Positions 1 to 6,010 of a stretch of DNA of 6,686 bases are shown here, in pieces. The stretch spans positions 1 to 6,686 of the forward strand of contig VGVU01000069.1 of NCBI GenBank assembly GCA_016873905.1, read 5' to 3'. How positions within the stretch are numbered: position 1 is the first letter of the stretch; each line of letters begins with the position of its first letter. Source of the DNA: Betaproteobacteria bacterium (lineage in GTDB: Bacteria > Pseudomonadota > Gammaproteobacteria > Burkholderiales > Thiobacillaceae). The translations under genes were made by a program, and so were the position numbers. The notes under the pieces are model-generated. The model did not search any database and was not told the origin of the DNA. It worked only from the letters and a program-made list of their open reading frames with translations.

Positions 1-2
1 GC

Positions 3-302
3 GACCCGGATTACGACTTTGAAAGCGGCGAAGACATGCACGCTTTCGCCGCGCGGGTGATGGACGGTTTTCGCGAGATCGTCCGCCACCACGAGGGCCA
101 GACCGTGCTTGCGGTCAGCCACAGCGGCGCGCTCGACATTCTCTACCGCAAGGCCACTGGCCGGCCCCTGCACACCCCGCGTGACTTCAAGATTCCCAAT
201 TGCGGCCTGAACTGGTTTGTCGTCGATGCCCACGGCTGGCATCTGGAACACTGGGCGGATCGCCACCATCTGGGGCAGGTGTTGATGGAACCGCCGGAAT
301 GA
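3..302 (+). CDS. Histidine phosphatase family protein, C-terminal part (5' end outside window)
   Basis: The reading frame is open from the left edge; 99 residues are visible, beginning DPDYDFESGEDMHAF, and the start lies outside the window. The stretch AVSHSGALDILYR (residues about 38-50 of the visible part) is the second-histidine motif of the histidine phosphatase (phosphoglycerate mutase-like) superfamily, in which this His helps hold the phosphoryl group transferred to the catalytic His of the N-terminal RHG motif (not visible here). The upstream ESGEDMHAFAARV resembles the conserved 'GES...F..RV' segment of the small cobC/gpmB-like phosphatases of proteobacteria, as does the following ATGRPL segment. 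Members are cytoplasmic phosphatases acting on small phosphorylated metabolites; the substrate cannot be read from this fragment. The stop overlaps the next start as ATGA, so the two genes are probably cotranscribed and translationally coupled. Family assignment is firm, substrate unknown. Confidence 0.88.
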   Translation, partial: DPDYDFESGEDMHAFAARVMDGFREIVRHHEGQTVLAVSHSGALDILYRKATGRPLHTPRDFKIPNCGLNWFVVDAHGWHLEHWADRHHLGQVLMEPPE

Positions 303-1000
303 GCAAGGACAGCGTCACGCTGGTATTTTTGCGGCATGGCCATAGCGAGTGGAATCTTTCCAATCGTTTTACCGGCTGGACCGACATTCATCTCACCGAG
401 ATGGGACTTACGGAAGCGGAGGCCGCGGGGCGGCGCCTGGCCGAGGCCGGGTTCGGTTTTGATGAGGCGCATGTTTCGGTCCTGCGGCGTACCCGGCAGA
501 CCGCGCAGGCGGCACTGGCTGCCGCCGGGGCCGCGCATGTCCCCATCCATGCCAGTTGGCGCCTGAACGAGCGCCACTATGGCGCGCTGCAAGGCCTGAA
601 CAAGCAGGAGATCTTTGCGGCCTGGGGCGAAGAGCGTGCCCGCACCTGGTGGCGTGGCTATGAGGCGGCCCCGCCGCAGGTCGAATGGGACGATCCACGC
701 CACCCGCGCCACGACCCGAAATATACCGATCTTGATCCGGCCGATCTGCCGGCCGGAGAAAGCCTCAGGCAGTGCCAGCAGCGCAGCTTGCCGTATTGGC
801 GGGAAGTCCTGCTGCCGCGCCTGGCCGCTGGGCGCCGCATGCTGGTGGTGAGCCACGGCAACACCCTGCGCGGGCTGATCATGCATCTCGATGGTTTGAG
901 GCCGGAGGCGATGGAAACGGTGGAAATTCCCTCGGCCCAACCGCTGATCTACCGTTTCGCCGCCGATCTTTCGCTACTGGGGCGGGATTGGTTGGAATAA
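299..1000 (+). CDS. gpmA: 2,3-bisphosphoglycerate-dependent phosphoglycerate mutase-like protein
   Basis: This 233-residue protein belongs to the dPGM family, which interconverts 3- and 2-phosphoglycerate in cytoplasmic glycolysis/gluconeogenesis through a phosphohistidine. Visible motifs are LRHGHSEWN (11-19, catalytic His13), NRFTGWTD (22-29), VLRRTRQT (61-68), LNERHYGALQGLNK (89-102, acid/base Glu91), HDPKY (138-142), GESL (153-156) and VSHGNTLRGL (184-193, His186). The ATG at 299 is chosen because the family starts a few residues before the RHG motif; reading further upstream would add 33 residues that overlap the previous gene. Oddities: RHGHS where RHGES is usual, IPSAQPL (210-216) where IPTGxPL is usual, and an end at GRDWLE, so it lacks the roughly 15-20 residue C-terminal tail seen in E. 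coli GpmA. In that family the tail matters for mutase rather than phosphatase activity. It may therefore be a divergent mutase or a specialised phosphatase; the fold is not in doubt. Confidence 0.88.
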   Translation: MSKDSVTLVFLRHGHSEWNLSNRFTGWTDIHLTEMGLTEAEAAGRRLAEAGFGFDEAHVSVLRRTRQTAQAALAAAGAAHVPIHASWRLNERHYGALQGLNKQEIFAAWGEERARTWWRGYEAAPPQVEWDDPRHPRHDPKYTDLDPADLPAGESLRQCQQRSLPYWREVLLPRLAAGRRMLVVSHGNTLRGLIMHLDGLRPEAMETVEIPSAQPLIYRFAADLSLLGRDWLE

Positions 1001-1197
1001 GCTGGCGCGCAGGTTGGCGCTTATAACGGCGCATGTACGGGTGCATATGCCGGTGATCTACCGGAGAAAGTGGCGCTCGTCGCGGCCGGGTCGTTCGCTC
1101 CCGCGAGCCGATGCTGGCTTGGGCATGGTCGTGTAATCCACAATCCGGAACGCGCCAAAACCCCGTAAAATTCGCCTGTTTCTTTTGGGTGTGTTCG
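1001..1197. other. Intergenic gap with no recognisable gene
   Basis: About 200 bp separate the gpmA-like gene from the tyrosine phosphatase gene. I see no coding region, tRNA or convincing intrinsic terminator. One perfect 5-bp inverted repeat with a 5-base loop (ccggt-gatct-accgg, 1050-1064) is present, but no T run follows it, so I do not call it a terminator. A palindrome gcatatgc lies just before it (1043-1050). The right end must carry the promoter of the phosphatase if that gene is not read through from gpmA; a TAAAAT hexamer at 1166-1171 is the best -10 candidate. Confidence 0.5.
1166..1171 (+). promoter_or_regulatory. Candidate -10 box of the tyrosine phosphatase gene
   Basis: The hexamer TAAAAT matches the sigma70 -10 consensus TATAAT at five of six positions and lies about 27 bp before the ATG. 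It stands out from the G/C-rich surroundings. No good -35 hexamer is seen 16-18 bp upstream, so the call rests on one box and is weak. Confidence 0.25.
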
Positions 1198-1683
1198 ATG
1201 ATGCATAAGGTCTTGTTCGTCTGTCTGGGGAATATTTGTCGCTCACCAACGGCGGAGGGCGTGTTCCGCGCTCAGGTCGCGGCGGCGGGTTTGAGCGAGG
1301 TCATCGGCATTGATTCAGCCGGCACCGCCGCGTGGCACATCGGCAAGGCCCCGGATCAGCGCGCTCAGGCGGCGGCAACGCGCCGCGGTTATGACTTGAC
1401 CGCGTTGCGTGGGCGGCAGGTGGCGGTCGCCGATTTTGGCGAATTTGATTACATCTTGGCGATGGATCGCAGCAATTTGGCCGATTTACTTGCGCAATGC
1501 CCGGCCGAGCAGCGCCACAAAGTGCGCCTGTTTTTGAGCTTTTCCAGCCAATGGCAGGACCACGAAGTGCCGGATCCTTATTACGGCGGTGCGGACGGCT
1601 TCGATCAGGTCCTCGACATGGTTGAGGATGCCGCGCACGGTTTGTTGAGTGACATCCGGGCGGAGATTAAGCGCAGGGCGTGA
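1198..1683 (+). CDS. Low-molecular-weight protein-tyrosine phosphatase
   Basis: This cytoplasmic phosphatase of 161 residues hydrolyses phosphotyrosine through a cysteinyl-phosphate. The P-loop is VCLGNICRSPT (8-18), with nucleophile Cys9, Arg15 and Ser16 of the C-x5-R-S signature. The general-acid loop is VPDPYYGG (124-131, Asp126). Length matches the family (about 145-165). Two ATG codons in a row (1198 and 1201) can each start it; both place the P-loop within ten residues of the N-terminus as the family requires. The frame stays open upstream to 1111, but that part reads as low-complexity and would displace the P-loop from the terminus. A weak GGGTG lies shortly upstream; no strong ribosome site is seen. 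Bacterial relatives (Wzb, Etp, Ptp types) dephosphorylate tyrosine kinases that control capsule or exopolysaccharide, but no such kinase is in the window, so the partner is unknown. The last 17 bp overlap the convergent FmdE-domain gene. Confidence 0.93.
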   Translation: MMHKVLFVCLGNICRSPTAEGVFRAQVAAAGLSEVIGIDSAGTAAWHIGKAPDQRAQAAATRRGYDLTALRGRQVAVADFGEFDYILAMDRSNLADLLAQCPAEQRHKVRLFLSFSSQWQDHEVPDPYYGGADGFDQVLDMVEDAAHGLLSDIRAEIKRRA

Positions 1684-2290
1684 GGGGCACCAGTTCAGGG
1701 TCATTGCCGTGTTCGATGAGGATGCGGCGCACGCGATCCTGCCAGGCCACACCAAAGGCGTGCCGCTGTTCGGCGCTGGCCATTCCGGACTTGATGGCGC
1801 CCATCAACTCGCCCATCTCCGGCCGGGGTGGGACACGCTCAGGGCGGTAATCCAGTTCGACCTCGGCACCGGTATCGCGCCGCAGGATCCGGAGCTGCCC
1901 TTGCATCGGCACCTCGAACCGCATTAGTCCGCAACGCGCGTGGGCGCCCGCGAGACCCTTGAAGCCGTTATCACCCGCCGAGCCGGTGATCCAGCCGACA
2001 ACCGCAGCGACCACGCCTGTGGTGCCGGCATTTTGGGCATCCCGAAAAGCAACGCTGAGATTGCCGCGTTCCGGAAGACCTTCCGGATAAAGGTAGGCCA
2101 GTGCCCGTGTGGTCATCAGCCAGGCCCCCGCCACGGTGGGGCAGGAGTGGCCGGCGAGGGCCACCGCGCCCGCATAGGTATATTCGATGCGCCCGTCTGG
2201 GGATGCACCCAGGAGTTCAGCCAGGGCATCGTGCAGGACGATGGGCTGGACGGCCGCGAAGAAGGCCGGTTGAGTCGGTTGATTTGCCAT
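1667..2290 (-). CDS. FmdE-domain protein (formylmethanofuran dehydrogenase subunit E-like)
   Basis: The 207-residue protein from the ATG at 2290 (MANQPTQPAFFAAV) carries an FmdE-like domain. Visible marks are IEYTYAGAVALAGHSCP (35-51), with the metal-ligand type GHxCP motif at 47-51 (His48, Cys50), FRDAQNAGTTGV (82-93), GSAGDNGFKG (103-112) and HARCGLMRF (117-125, Cys120). It lacks the C-terminal Cys-rich zinc ribbon found in longer FmdE proteins. In methanogens FmdE is tied to the molybdenum formylmethanofuran dehydrogenase operon; in other bacteria these stand-alone versions have no settled function, and no methanofuran or molybdopterin gene is seen here. The frame stays open to a TTG at 2335, giving an unlikely LPWILQALPFTTHT extension; I prefer the ATG because the domain starts soon after it, although the best Shine-Dalgarno-like sequence lies near 2340 (see findings). 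The gene diverges from the ThDP enzyme gene and converges on the tyrosine phosphatase gene. Family call good, role unknown. Confidence 0.82.
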   Translation of the reverse strand: MANQPTQPAFFAAVQPIVLHDALAELLGASPDGRIEYTYAGAVALAGHSCPTVAGAWLMTTRALAYLYPEGLPERGNLSVAFRDAQNAGTTGVVAAVVGWITGSAGDNGFKGLAGAHARCGLMRFEVPMQGQLRILRRDTGAEVELDYRPERVPPRPEMGELMGAIKSGMASAEQRHAFGVAWQDRVRRILIEHGNDPELVPLTPCA

Positions 2291-2360
2291 GGTGTGTGTC
2301 GTGAAAGGGAGCGCTTGCAGTATCCATGGCAGCAAACCCTCCTGTCATTGAGCAGGGTCA

Positions 2361-2419
2361 AAGTGCACATTGAAGTGCACATCAAGGCGCACATCCAAGG
2401 CGCACATCCAAGGCGGTGG
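2361..2419. repeat. Short tandem direct repeats in the divergent promoter region
   Basis: Four imperfect head-to-tail units lie between the FmdE-domain gene and the ThDP enzyme gene: aagtgcacattg (2361-2372), aagtgcacatc (2373-2383) and two identical copies of aaggcgcacatcc (2384-2396, 2397-2409), then a partial fifth, aaggcggtgg (2410-2419). The shared core is AAg(g)YGCACATY. The first two contain the palindrome GTGCAC. The period of 11-13 bp is close to one DNA turn, so equivalent bases face roughly one side of the helix. The array stops just before the candidate -10 box of the ThDP gene, where a -35 box or activator site would be. A role as a multi-site operator is inferred; replication slippage is the plain alternative. 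Confidence 0.75.
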
Positions 2420-2427
2420 CCTTCCTT

Positions 2428-2433
2428 TACAAT
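2428..2433 (+). promoter_or_regulatory. Candidate -10 box of the ThDP enzyme/glycosyltransferase unit
   Basis: TACAAT matches the sigma70 -10 consensus at five of six positions, in a small A/T-rich island (tttacaatag). It sits 35 bp before the ATG at 2469, so the leader would be about 28-30 nt. No TTGACA-like box lies at the right spacing; instead the repeat array occupies that place, which would fit an activator-dependent or operator-controlled promoter. Two adjacent 6-bp palindromes, ggcgcc and caattg (2435-2446), follow at the expected transcription start. Confidence 0.4.
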
Positions 2434-2468
2434 AGGCGCCCAATTGAACAAGGATTTTCCGCTCGGCA

Positions 2469-4136
2469 ATGAAGATCACGGTTGCAGAACTGCTTTTCCG
2501 CTACATGGAGCGGTTGGGGATTGATACGGTATTTGGCATCCCCGGTGCTCATATTCTGCCGGTGTACGACCATCTCTTTGGCTCGACGATCCGCACTGTG
2601 CTCGTCAAGCACGAGCAAGGCGCGGCCTTTATGGCGGGGGGTTATGCGCGTGCCTCGGGGCGCATAGGCGCCTGTATCACGACGGCGGGACCGGGCGCGA
2701 CGAATCTGGTGACGGGCATCGCCAACGCCTACGCGGACAGCCTGCCGGTTCTGGTCATTACCGGCGAGACGGCCACCCGTTTCTTTGGCAAAGGGGGCCT
2801 GCAGGAGAGCTCCGGCGAGGGGGGCAGCATTGATCAGGTGGCCTTGTTTGCCGGTATAACGCGCTACCACAAACTGATCGAACGCACGGATTACCTGCCG
2901 ACCGTGCTGCAACAGGCGGCCAAGCATCTGCGTTCGGGAATGCCCGGCCCCGTCGTCTTGAGCATCCCTTTCAACATCCAGAAGGAAGAGGTGGATGACG
3001 CCATTCTGGAGCAGGTGGCCTTTGGCTCTACCTGCTGCGAGTACGGGGTGAGCGCGCAAGCGATTGAAAAGAGCGTGGCCCTGATCCGTGCCGCGCAGCG
3101 TCCACTCATTGTGGCAGGCCATGGTTGCCTGCGGGCCGGCGCTCAGGAATTGCTGGCCCACCTCAGCCAACGGTTCAATATCCCGGTCACCAGTAGTCTC
3201 AAGGCCAAGGGCGTTTACGATGAGCGTGCCCCGCTGGCGCTGGGCAGCCTGGGGGTGACATCCAGTGGCTATGCGATGCGCTATCTGGAGCAGGAATCCG
3301 ATTTGGTGCTGGTGCTCGGGGCCGGTTTCAACGAACGCACCAGTTATGCCTGGGACGGCAGCCTGTTGGCGGGAAAACGGCGCATCCAGGTGGACAACAG
3401 CAGCCAGCAATTAGAAAAGGTCTTCCGTGCCGATCTCGTGGTGCAGGCCGACCTGGGCGTCTATCTGGCGGCCCTGAATGAGGCCCTGGCGAAAGAAGAC
3501 CTGCCGGCCAAGGCGCCGGTGGATGTTGCGGCGTTCATTGCCGACTTTCAGGCCGAGGCCGCTGCCGCCGGCACGACCATCTTTAATCACCAATTTGACC
3601 ATGTTCGCGCCTTCTACCGTTGGTTGGAAGGGCGTTTTCCAGATGGCCTGGCGATGTTCGATGACAACATCGTGTTTGCGCAGAATTTTTATCGGGTCTC
3701 GGCGCGGGATCATTTCTTCCCGAATACGGGGATTTCTTCGCTGGGCCATGCGGTTCCGGCGGCTATTGGTGCCGGTTGCACACTCAGAAAACCGATGTTT
3801 GCGGTCCTTGGCGACGGCGGCTTCCAGATGTGCGCCATGGAGATCATGACGGCAGTGAACTATGGCATTCCGCTGACGGTCGTCCTCTTCAACAACAGCA
3901 CCATGGGGCTCATCCGCAAGAACCAGCACTATCTTTACAGCGGCCGTTTCATCGACTGTGATTTCCTCAATCCAGACTACGCCTTGCTGGCGCAATCCTT
4001 CGGCATCACGCATCGTCGCCTGGAGAGCGAGGCCGATCTGGCGCAACTGGAGACGGTTGATTTTCACCAGGGCATCAACCTCATCGAGATCATGCTGGAT
4101 CAGGACGCCTATCCAAATTATTCCGCACGACGGTAG
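2469..4136 (+). CDS. Thiamine-diphosphate-dependent enzyme, acetolactate synthase superfamily
   Basis: The 555-residue protein has the three-domain layout of ThDP enzymes such as acetolactate synthase. The N-terminal Pyr domain (about 1-170) shows FGIPGAHILPVYDHL (22-36), KHEQGAAFMAGGYARASG (47-64, cofactor-activating Glu49) and GPGATNLVTGIANAYADS (74-91). The central domain (about 190-345) includes VLGAGFNERTS (282-292). The C-terminal PP domain shows GISSLGHAVPAAIGAG (421-436) and the ThDP/metal motif from GDGGF (448-452) to NNSTMG (475-480). Such enzymes make or break C-C bonds next to a carbonyl in the cytoplasm. Against true acetolactate synthase: the GMxGMHG-like segment is LGSLGVTSSG here, GARFDDR is GAGFNER, and no ilvH-type small subunit is adjacent. 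Sulfoacetaldehyde acetyltransferase, decarboxylase or YerE-like sugar-branching roles remain possible. The ATG at 2469 puts the FGIPGA motif at the usual distance; the only purine-rich site (aagga, 2450-2454) is rather far, 14 nt upstream. Confidence 0.9.
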   Translation: MKITVAELLFRYMERLGIDTVFGIPGAHILPVYDHLFGSTIRTVLVKHEQGAAFMAGGYARASGRIGACITTAGPGATNLVTGIANAYADSLPVLVITGETATRFFGKGGLQESSGEGGSIDQVALFAGITRYHKLIERTDYLPTVLQQAAKHLRSGMPGPVVLSIPFNIQKEEVDDAILEQVAFGSTCCEYGVSAQAIEKSVALIRAAQRPLIVAGHGCLRAGAQELLAHLSQRFNIPVTSSLKAKGVYDERAPLALGSLGVTSSGYAMRYLEQESDLVLVLGAGFNERTSYAWDGSLLAGKRRIQVDNSSQQLEKVFRADLVVQADLGVYLAALNEALAKEDLPAKAPVDVAAFIADFQAEAAAAGTTIFNHQFDHVRAFYRWLEGRFPDGLAMFDDNIVFAQNFYRVSARDHFFPNTGISSLGHAVPAAIGAGCTLRKPMFAVLGDGGFQMCAMEIMTAVNYGIPLTVVLFNNSTMGLIRKNQHYLYSGRFIDCDFLNPDYALLAQSFGITHRRLESEADLAQLETVDFHQGINLIEIMLDQDAYPNYSARR

Positions 4137-4140
4137 GCGC

Positions 4141-4167
4141 ATGGCCGATGACCTGACCACAGCGTGA
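4141..4167 (+). other. Possible 8-codon minicistron between the two large genes
   Basis: The gap between the ThDP enzyme gene and the glycosyltransferase-like gene reads TAG-gcgc-ATG, then eight codons (MADDLTTA), then TGA-cccc-ATG. The small frame thus starts 4 nt after one stop and ends 4 nt before the next start. The ggtagg just before its ATG is more Shine-Dalgarno-like than anything before the ATG at 4172 (gcgtgacccc). This could be a reinitiation relay that couples the two genes, or chance in a 35-bp gap. Not a proven gene. Confidence 0.25.
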
Positions 4168-4171
4168 CCCC

Positions 4172-6010
4172 ATGAGCACAACCGCGCATCTGGCGCAGTG
4201 TTTTAGACAATACCGAGCGGACATTCCCGGTCTGGCCGATCTTGAGGCTGCGCTGCAAGCGCTGGCGGGTGCGGACGCTGCGGAGGCGCTCACGGCGCGC
4301 ATTGACTTGTATGAGCGTTGCTATCCCTTGGTGGAAGAGGCGATGTGGTCATCCAAGGTGGATTTTCAGCCCTTGCTGCGCACCTATCAGGCCTTGTTTC
4401 GGGAACAGGAGGCCTGCATCCGGGAGCGGGGCGAGGATGATCGCCATCGCTTTATCCTGGGCATTCCGGTCGCGGATCGTCCGCCCCATCTGCGCGCCTG
4501 TCTGGAAAGCATTTATCAGATCTGCGTCGCGTTTGGTTATGGCGGCCAAACCGACGGGGTCTGGACTCGGATCCAGATTGTGGTGGCCGAGGATAGCCGT
4601 GACGAGAACAACATTCGTCGCCATCAGACCTTGGTGGAGGAATATTGTGGCCGTGGCCTGAGGGTCATTTATCTGGGACTGGCCGAACAATATGCCCTGC
4701 TGCAAGCCATTCCGGCCGAAAAACGGGCGCATCTGGGGCATCTACTCACCACTCAAACCGAAGACAATTTCCATCGCAAGGGCCAGGCCGCCAACCGCAA
4801 CCTCTGCTACCTGAAATTTTTGCAGTTGACCGAGGACAAGGACCGGACGCTGTACTACCTGGTGGACAGCGATCAGCATTTCTGCGTTAACCGGCGCACC
4901 GAATCCGGCGAGGAGGCGGTGTATGCGCTCAACTATTTCCACGCCATTGACCGGATCTTCCGCCACAGCGACACCCTCATGCTCACCGGCAAGCTGGTGG
5001 GAGATCCGCCCGTCTCGCCTTCCGTGATGACGGTCAATTTTCTGGCGGATGTCACGGCTTTTTTCAACCGCCTTGCGGATCTGCCCGGCGACCAGACGTG
5101 TCAGTTTCACGCCTGGCAGGGGCCGCCCGCCGGGGACGCTGCGTACCACGACCTCGCCGGGCTGTTTGGCTTTGCACCGCAGGCCGAGGCCTTTCCTTAT
5201 CCCTGCCCGTTACCGGGTGCGCATGACCATGTCGCTTGTCTGCAGGGTTTCGCGCGCCGCCTGAACGCCTTTTTCTTTGGCGAACACATCACGCGCAAGA
5301 CCTGGTTTGCCTACGGCGAGGGCTTTGCCCAACGGTCCCCGGCGCGCACGGTGTATCCCGGCAATTACACGGTCAACTATGCCGGGCTGAAATACATCAT
5401 TCCGTTCGGGCATTTGCGCCTGCGCATGTCTGGCCCCACGGCAGGGCGCCTGATTGCCGCCGAGATTGGGTCGCAGTTCGCCAGCTGCAACCTGCCCAAC
5501 CTGCACCGGCGGACGACGGAGGCGGGTCTGGAGGATGATTTCCGTCCGGGTGTGGAACTCGACAGGGAGCAGCAACGCGTTGATCTGACGGACGAGTTCG
5601 AGCGTCAGTTCTTCGGTGATCTGATGCTGTTTACGACGGAGGCGTTGGTCAAGGTGGCCGATGTGCGGCAGCCCTTTTCCGAGGACGCCATACGGGCTGT
5701 CATCGACCAGAAGGAGGCCGAACTAGGGGCGCTGTACCGGCAAAAGCAGGCGGCTATCATCCGCGCAAAGCGCCAGTTGCACGCCCTTGTGTTTGATTCT
5801 GCCGGCTGGTGGTTGCGCGTCCCCGAGCTCGCGGACGCCCTGCAACAAGTTCAGGCATTTATGGACAACATCGAGCGCAATTTTGGCGCGTCCACCCCGG
5901 CCTGGGAACAGATTCAGTCCGTCGCGCATCGCGCCCGGCGCAAGGAAGAAATTGTCGCGGCCTTGCGGGCCTATCGGGCAGAACGAGCGGTCTGGGATAG
6001 CCTGTTTTAA
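4172..6010 (+). CDS. Large glycosyltransferase-like protein (GT-A/GT2-like core with extra domains)
   Basis: The protein has 612 residues with no signal peptide or membrane segment, so it is probably cytoplasmic. Residues 1-90 are mostly helical. A GT2-like start follows: RFILGIPVADRPPHLRACL (93-111), then IQIVVAEDSRDENN (134-147), GQAANRNLCYLKFL (204-217) and YYLVDSDQHF (228-237), where DSD (232-234) fits the metal/nucleotide-sugar-binding DxD motif. Residues 240-450 hold an acceptor-like part with YPGNYTVNYAGLKYIIPFG (395-413) and MSGPTAGRLIAAEIGSQF (419-436). Residues about 500-605 are charged and helical, possibly coiled coil. At 612 residues it is about twice a simple GT2 enzyme. I do not recognise the exact family; sugar donor and acceptor are unknown. 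It follows the ThDP gene by 35 bp on the same strand, suggesting one transcript. Its own ribosome site is poor. The stop shares TTAA with the convergent sulfotransferase-like gene. Confidence 0.72.
   Translation: MSTTAHLAQCFRQYRADIPGLADLEAALQALAGADAAEALTARIDLYERCYPLVEEAMWSSKVDFQPLLRTYQALFREQEACIRERGEDDRHRFILGIPVADRPPHLRACLESIYQICVAFGYGGQTDGVWTRIQIVVAEDSRDENNIRRHQTLVEEYCGRGLRVIYLGLAEQYALLQAIPAEKRAHLGHLLTTQTEDNFHRKGQAANRNLCYLKFLQLTEDKDRTLYYLVDSDQHFCVNRRTESGEEAVYALNYFHAIDRIFRHSDTLMLTGKLVGDPPVSPSVMTVNFLADVTAFFNRLADLPGDQTCQFHAWQGPPAGDAAYHDLAGLFGFAPQAEAFPYPCPLPGAHDHVACLQGFARRLNAFFFGEHITRKTWFAYGEGFAQRSPARTVYPGNYTVNYAGLKYIIPFGHLRLRMSGPTAGRLIAAEIGSQFASCNLPNLHRRTTEAGLEDDFRPGVELDREQQRVDLTDEFERQFFGDLMLFTTEALVKVADVRQPFSEDAIRAVIDQKEAELGALYRQKQAAIIRAKRQLHALVFDSAGWWLRVPELADALQQVQAFMDNIERNFGASTPAWEQIQSVAHRARRKEEIVAALRAYRAERAVWDSLF

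Noticed and set aside
143..940. 265-codon open frame on the minus strand opposite gpmA
   Set aside because: It lies wholly opposite conserved histidine-phosphatase coding sequence, its protein shows no family motif, and long antisense frames are expected in G/C-rich genes.
1050..1064. Hairpin ccggt-gatct-accgg as a terminator of the gpmA unit
   Set aside because: The stem is only 5 bp and no T run follows it.
1111..1197. N-terminal extension of the tyrosine phosphatase from the ATG at 1111
   Set aside because: The family begins right before the C-x5-R loop; the extra 29 residues read like untranslated leader and overlap the best -10 candidate.
1940..2524. 194-codon plus-strand open frame across the FmdE-domain gene and into the ThDP gene
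   Set aside because: It runs antisense to the FmdE domain and overlaps the start of the ThDP gene out of frame; the protein looks like translated antisense.
2427..3410. 327-codon minus-strand open frame opposite the ThDP enzyme gene
   Set aside because: It mirrors the ThDP gene, has no recognisable motif and would use up the promoter region; the same holds for the 256-codon frame at 3411-4181.
2469..4136. Calling the ThDP enzyme ilvB (acetolactate synthase)
   Set aside because: The GMHG-like and GARFDDR signatures are replaced and no small-subunit gene is adjacent, so a gene symbol would be overclaiming.
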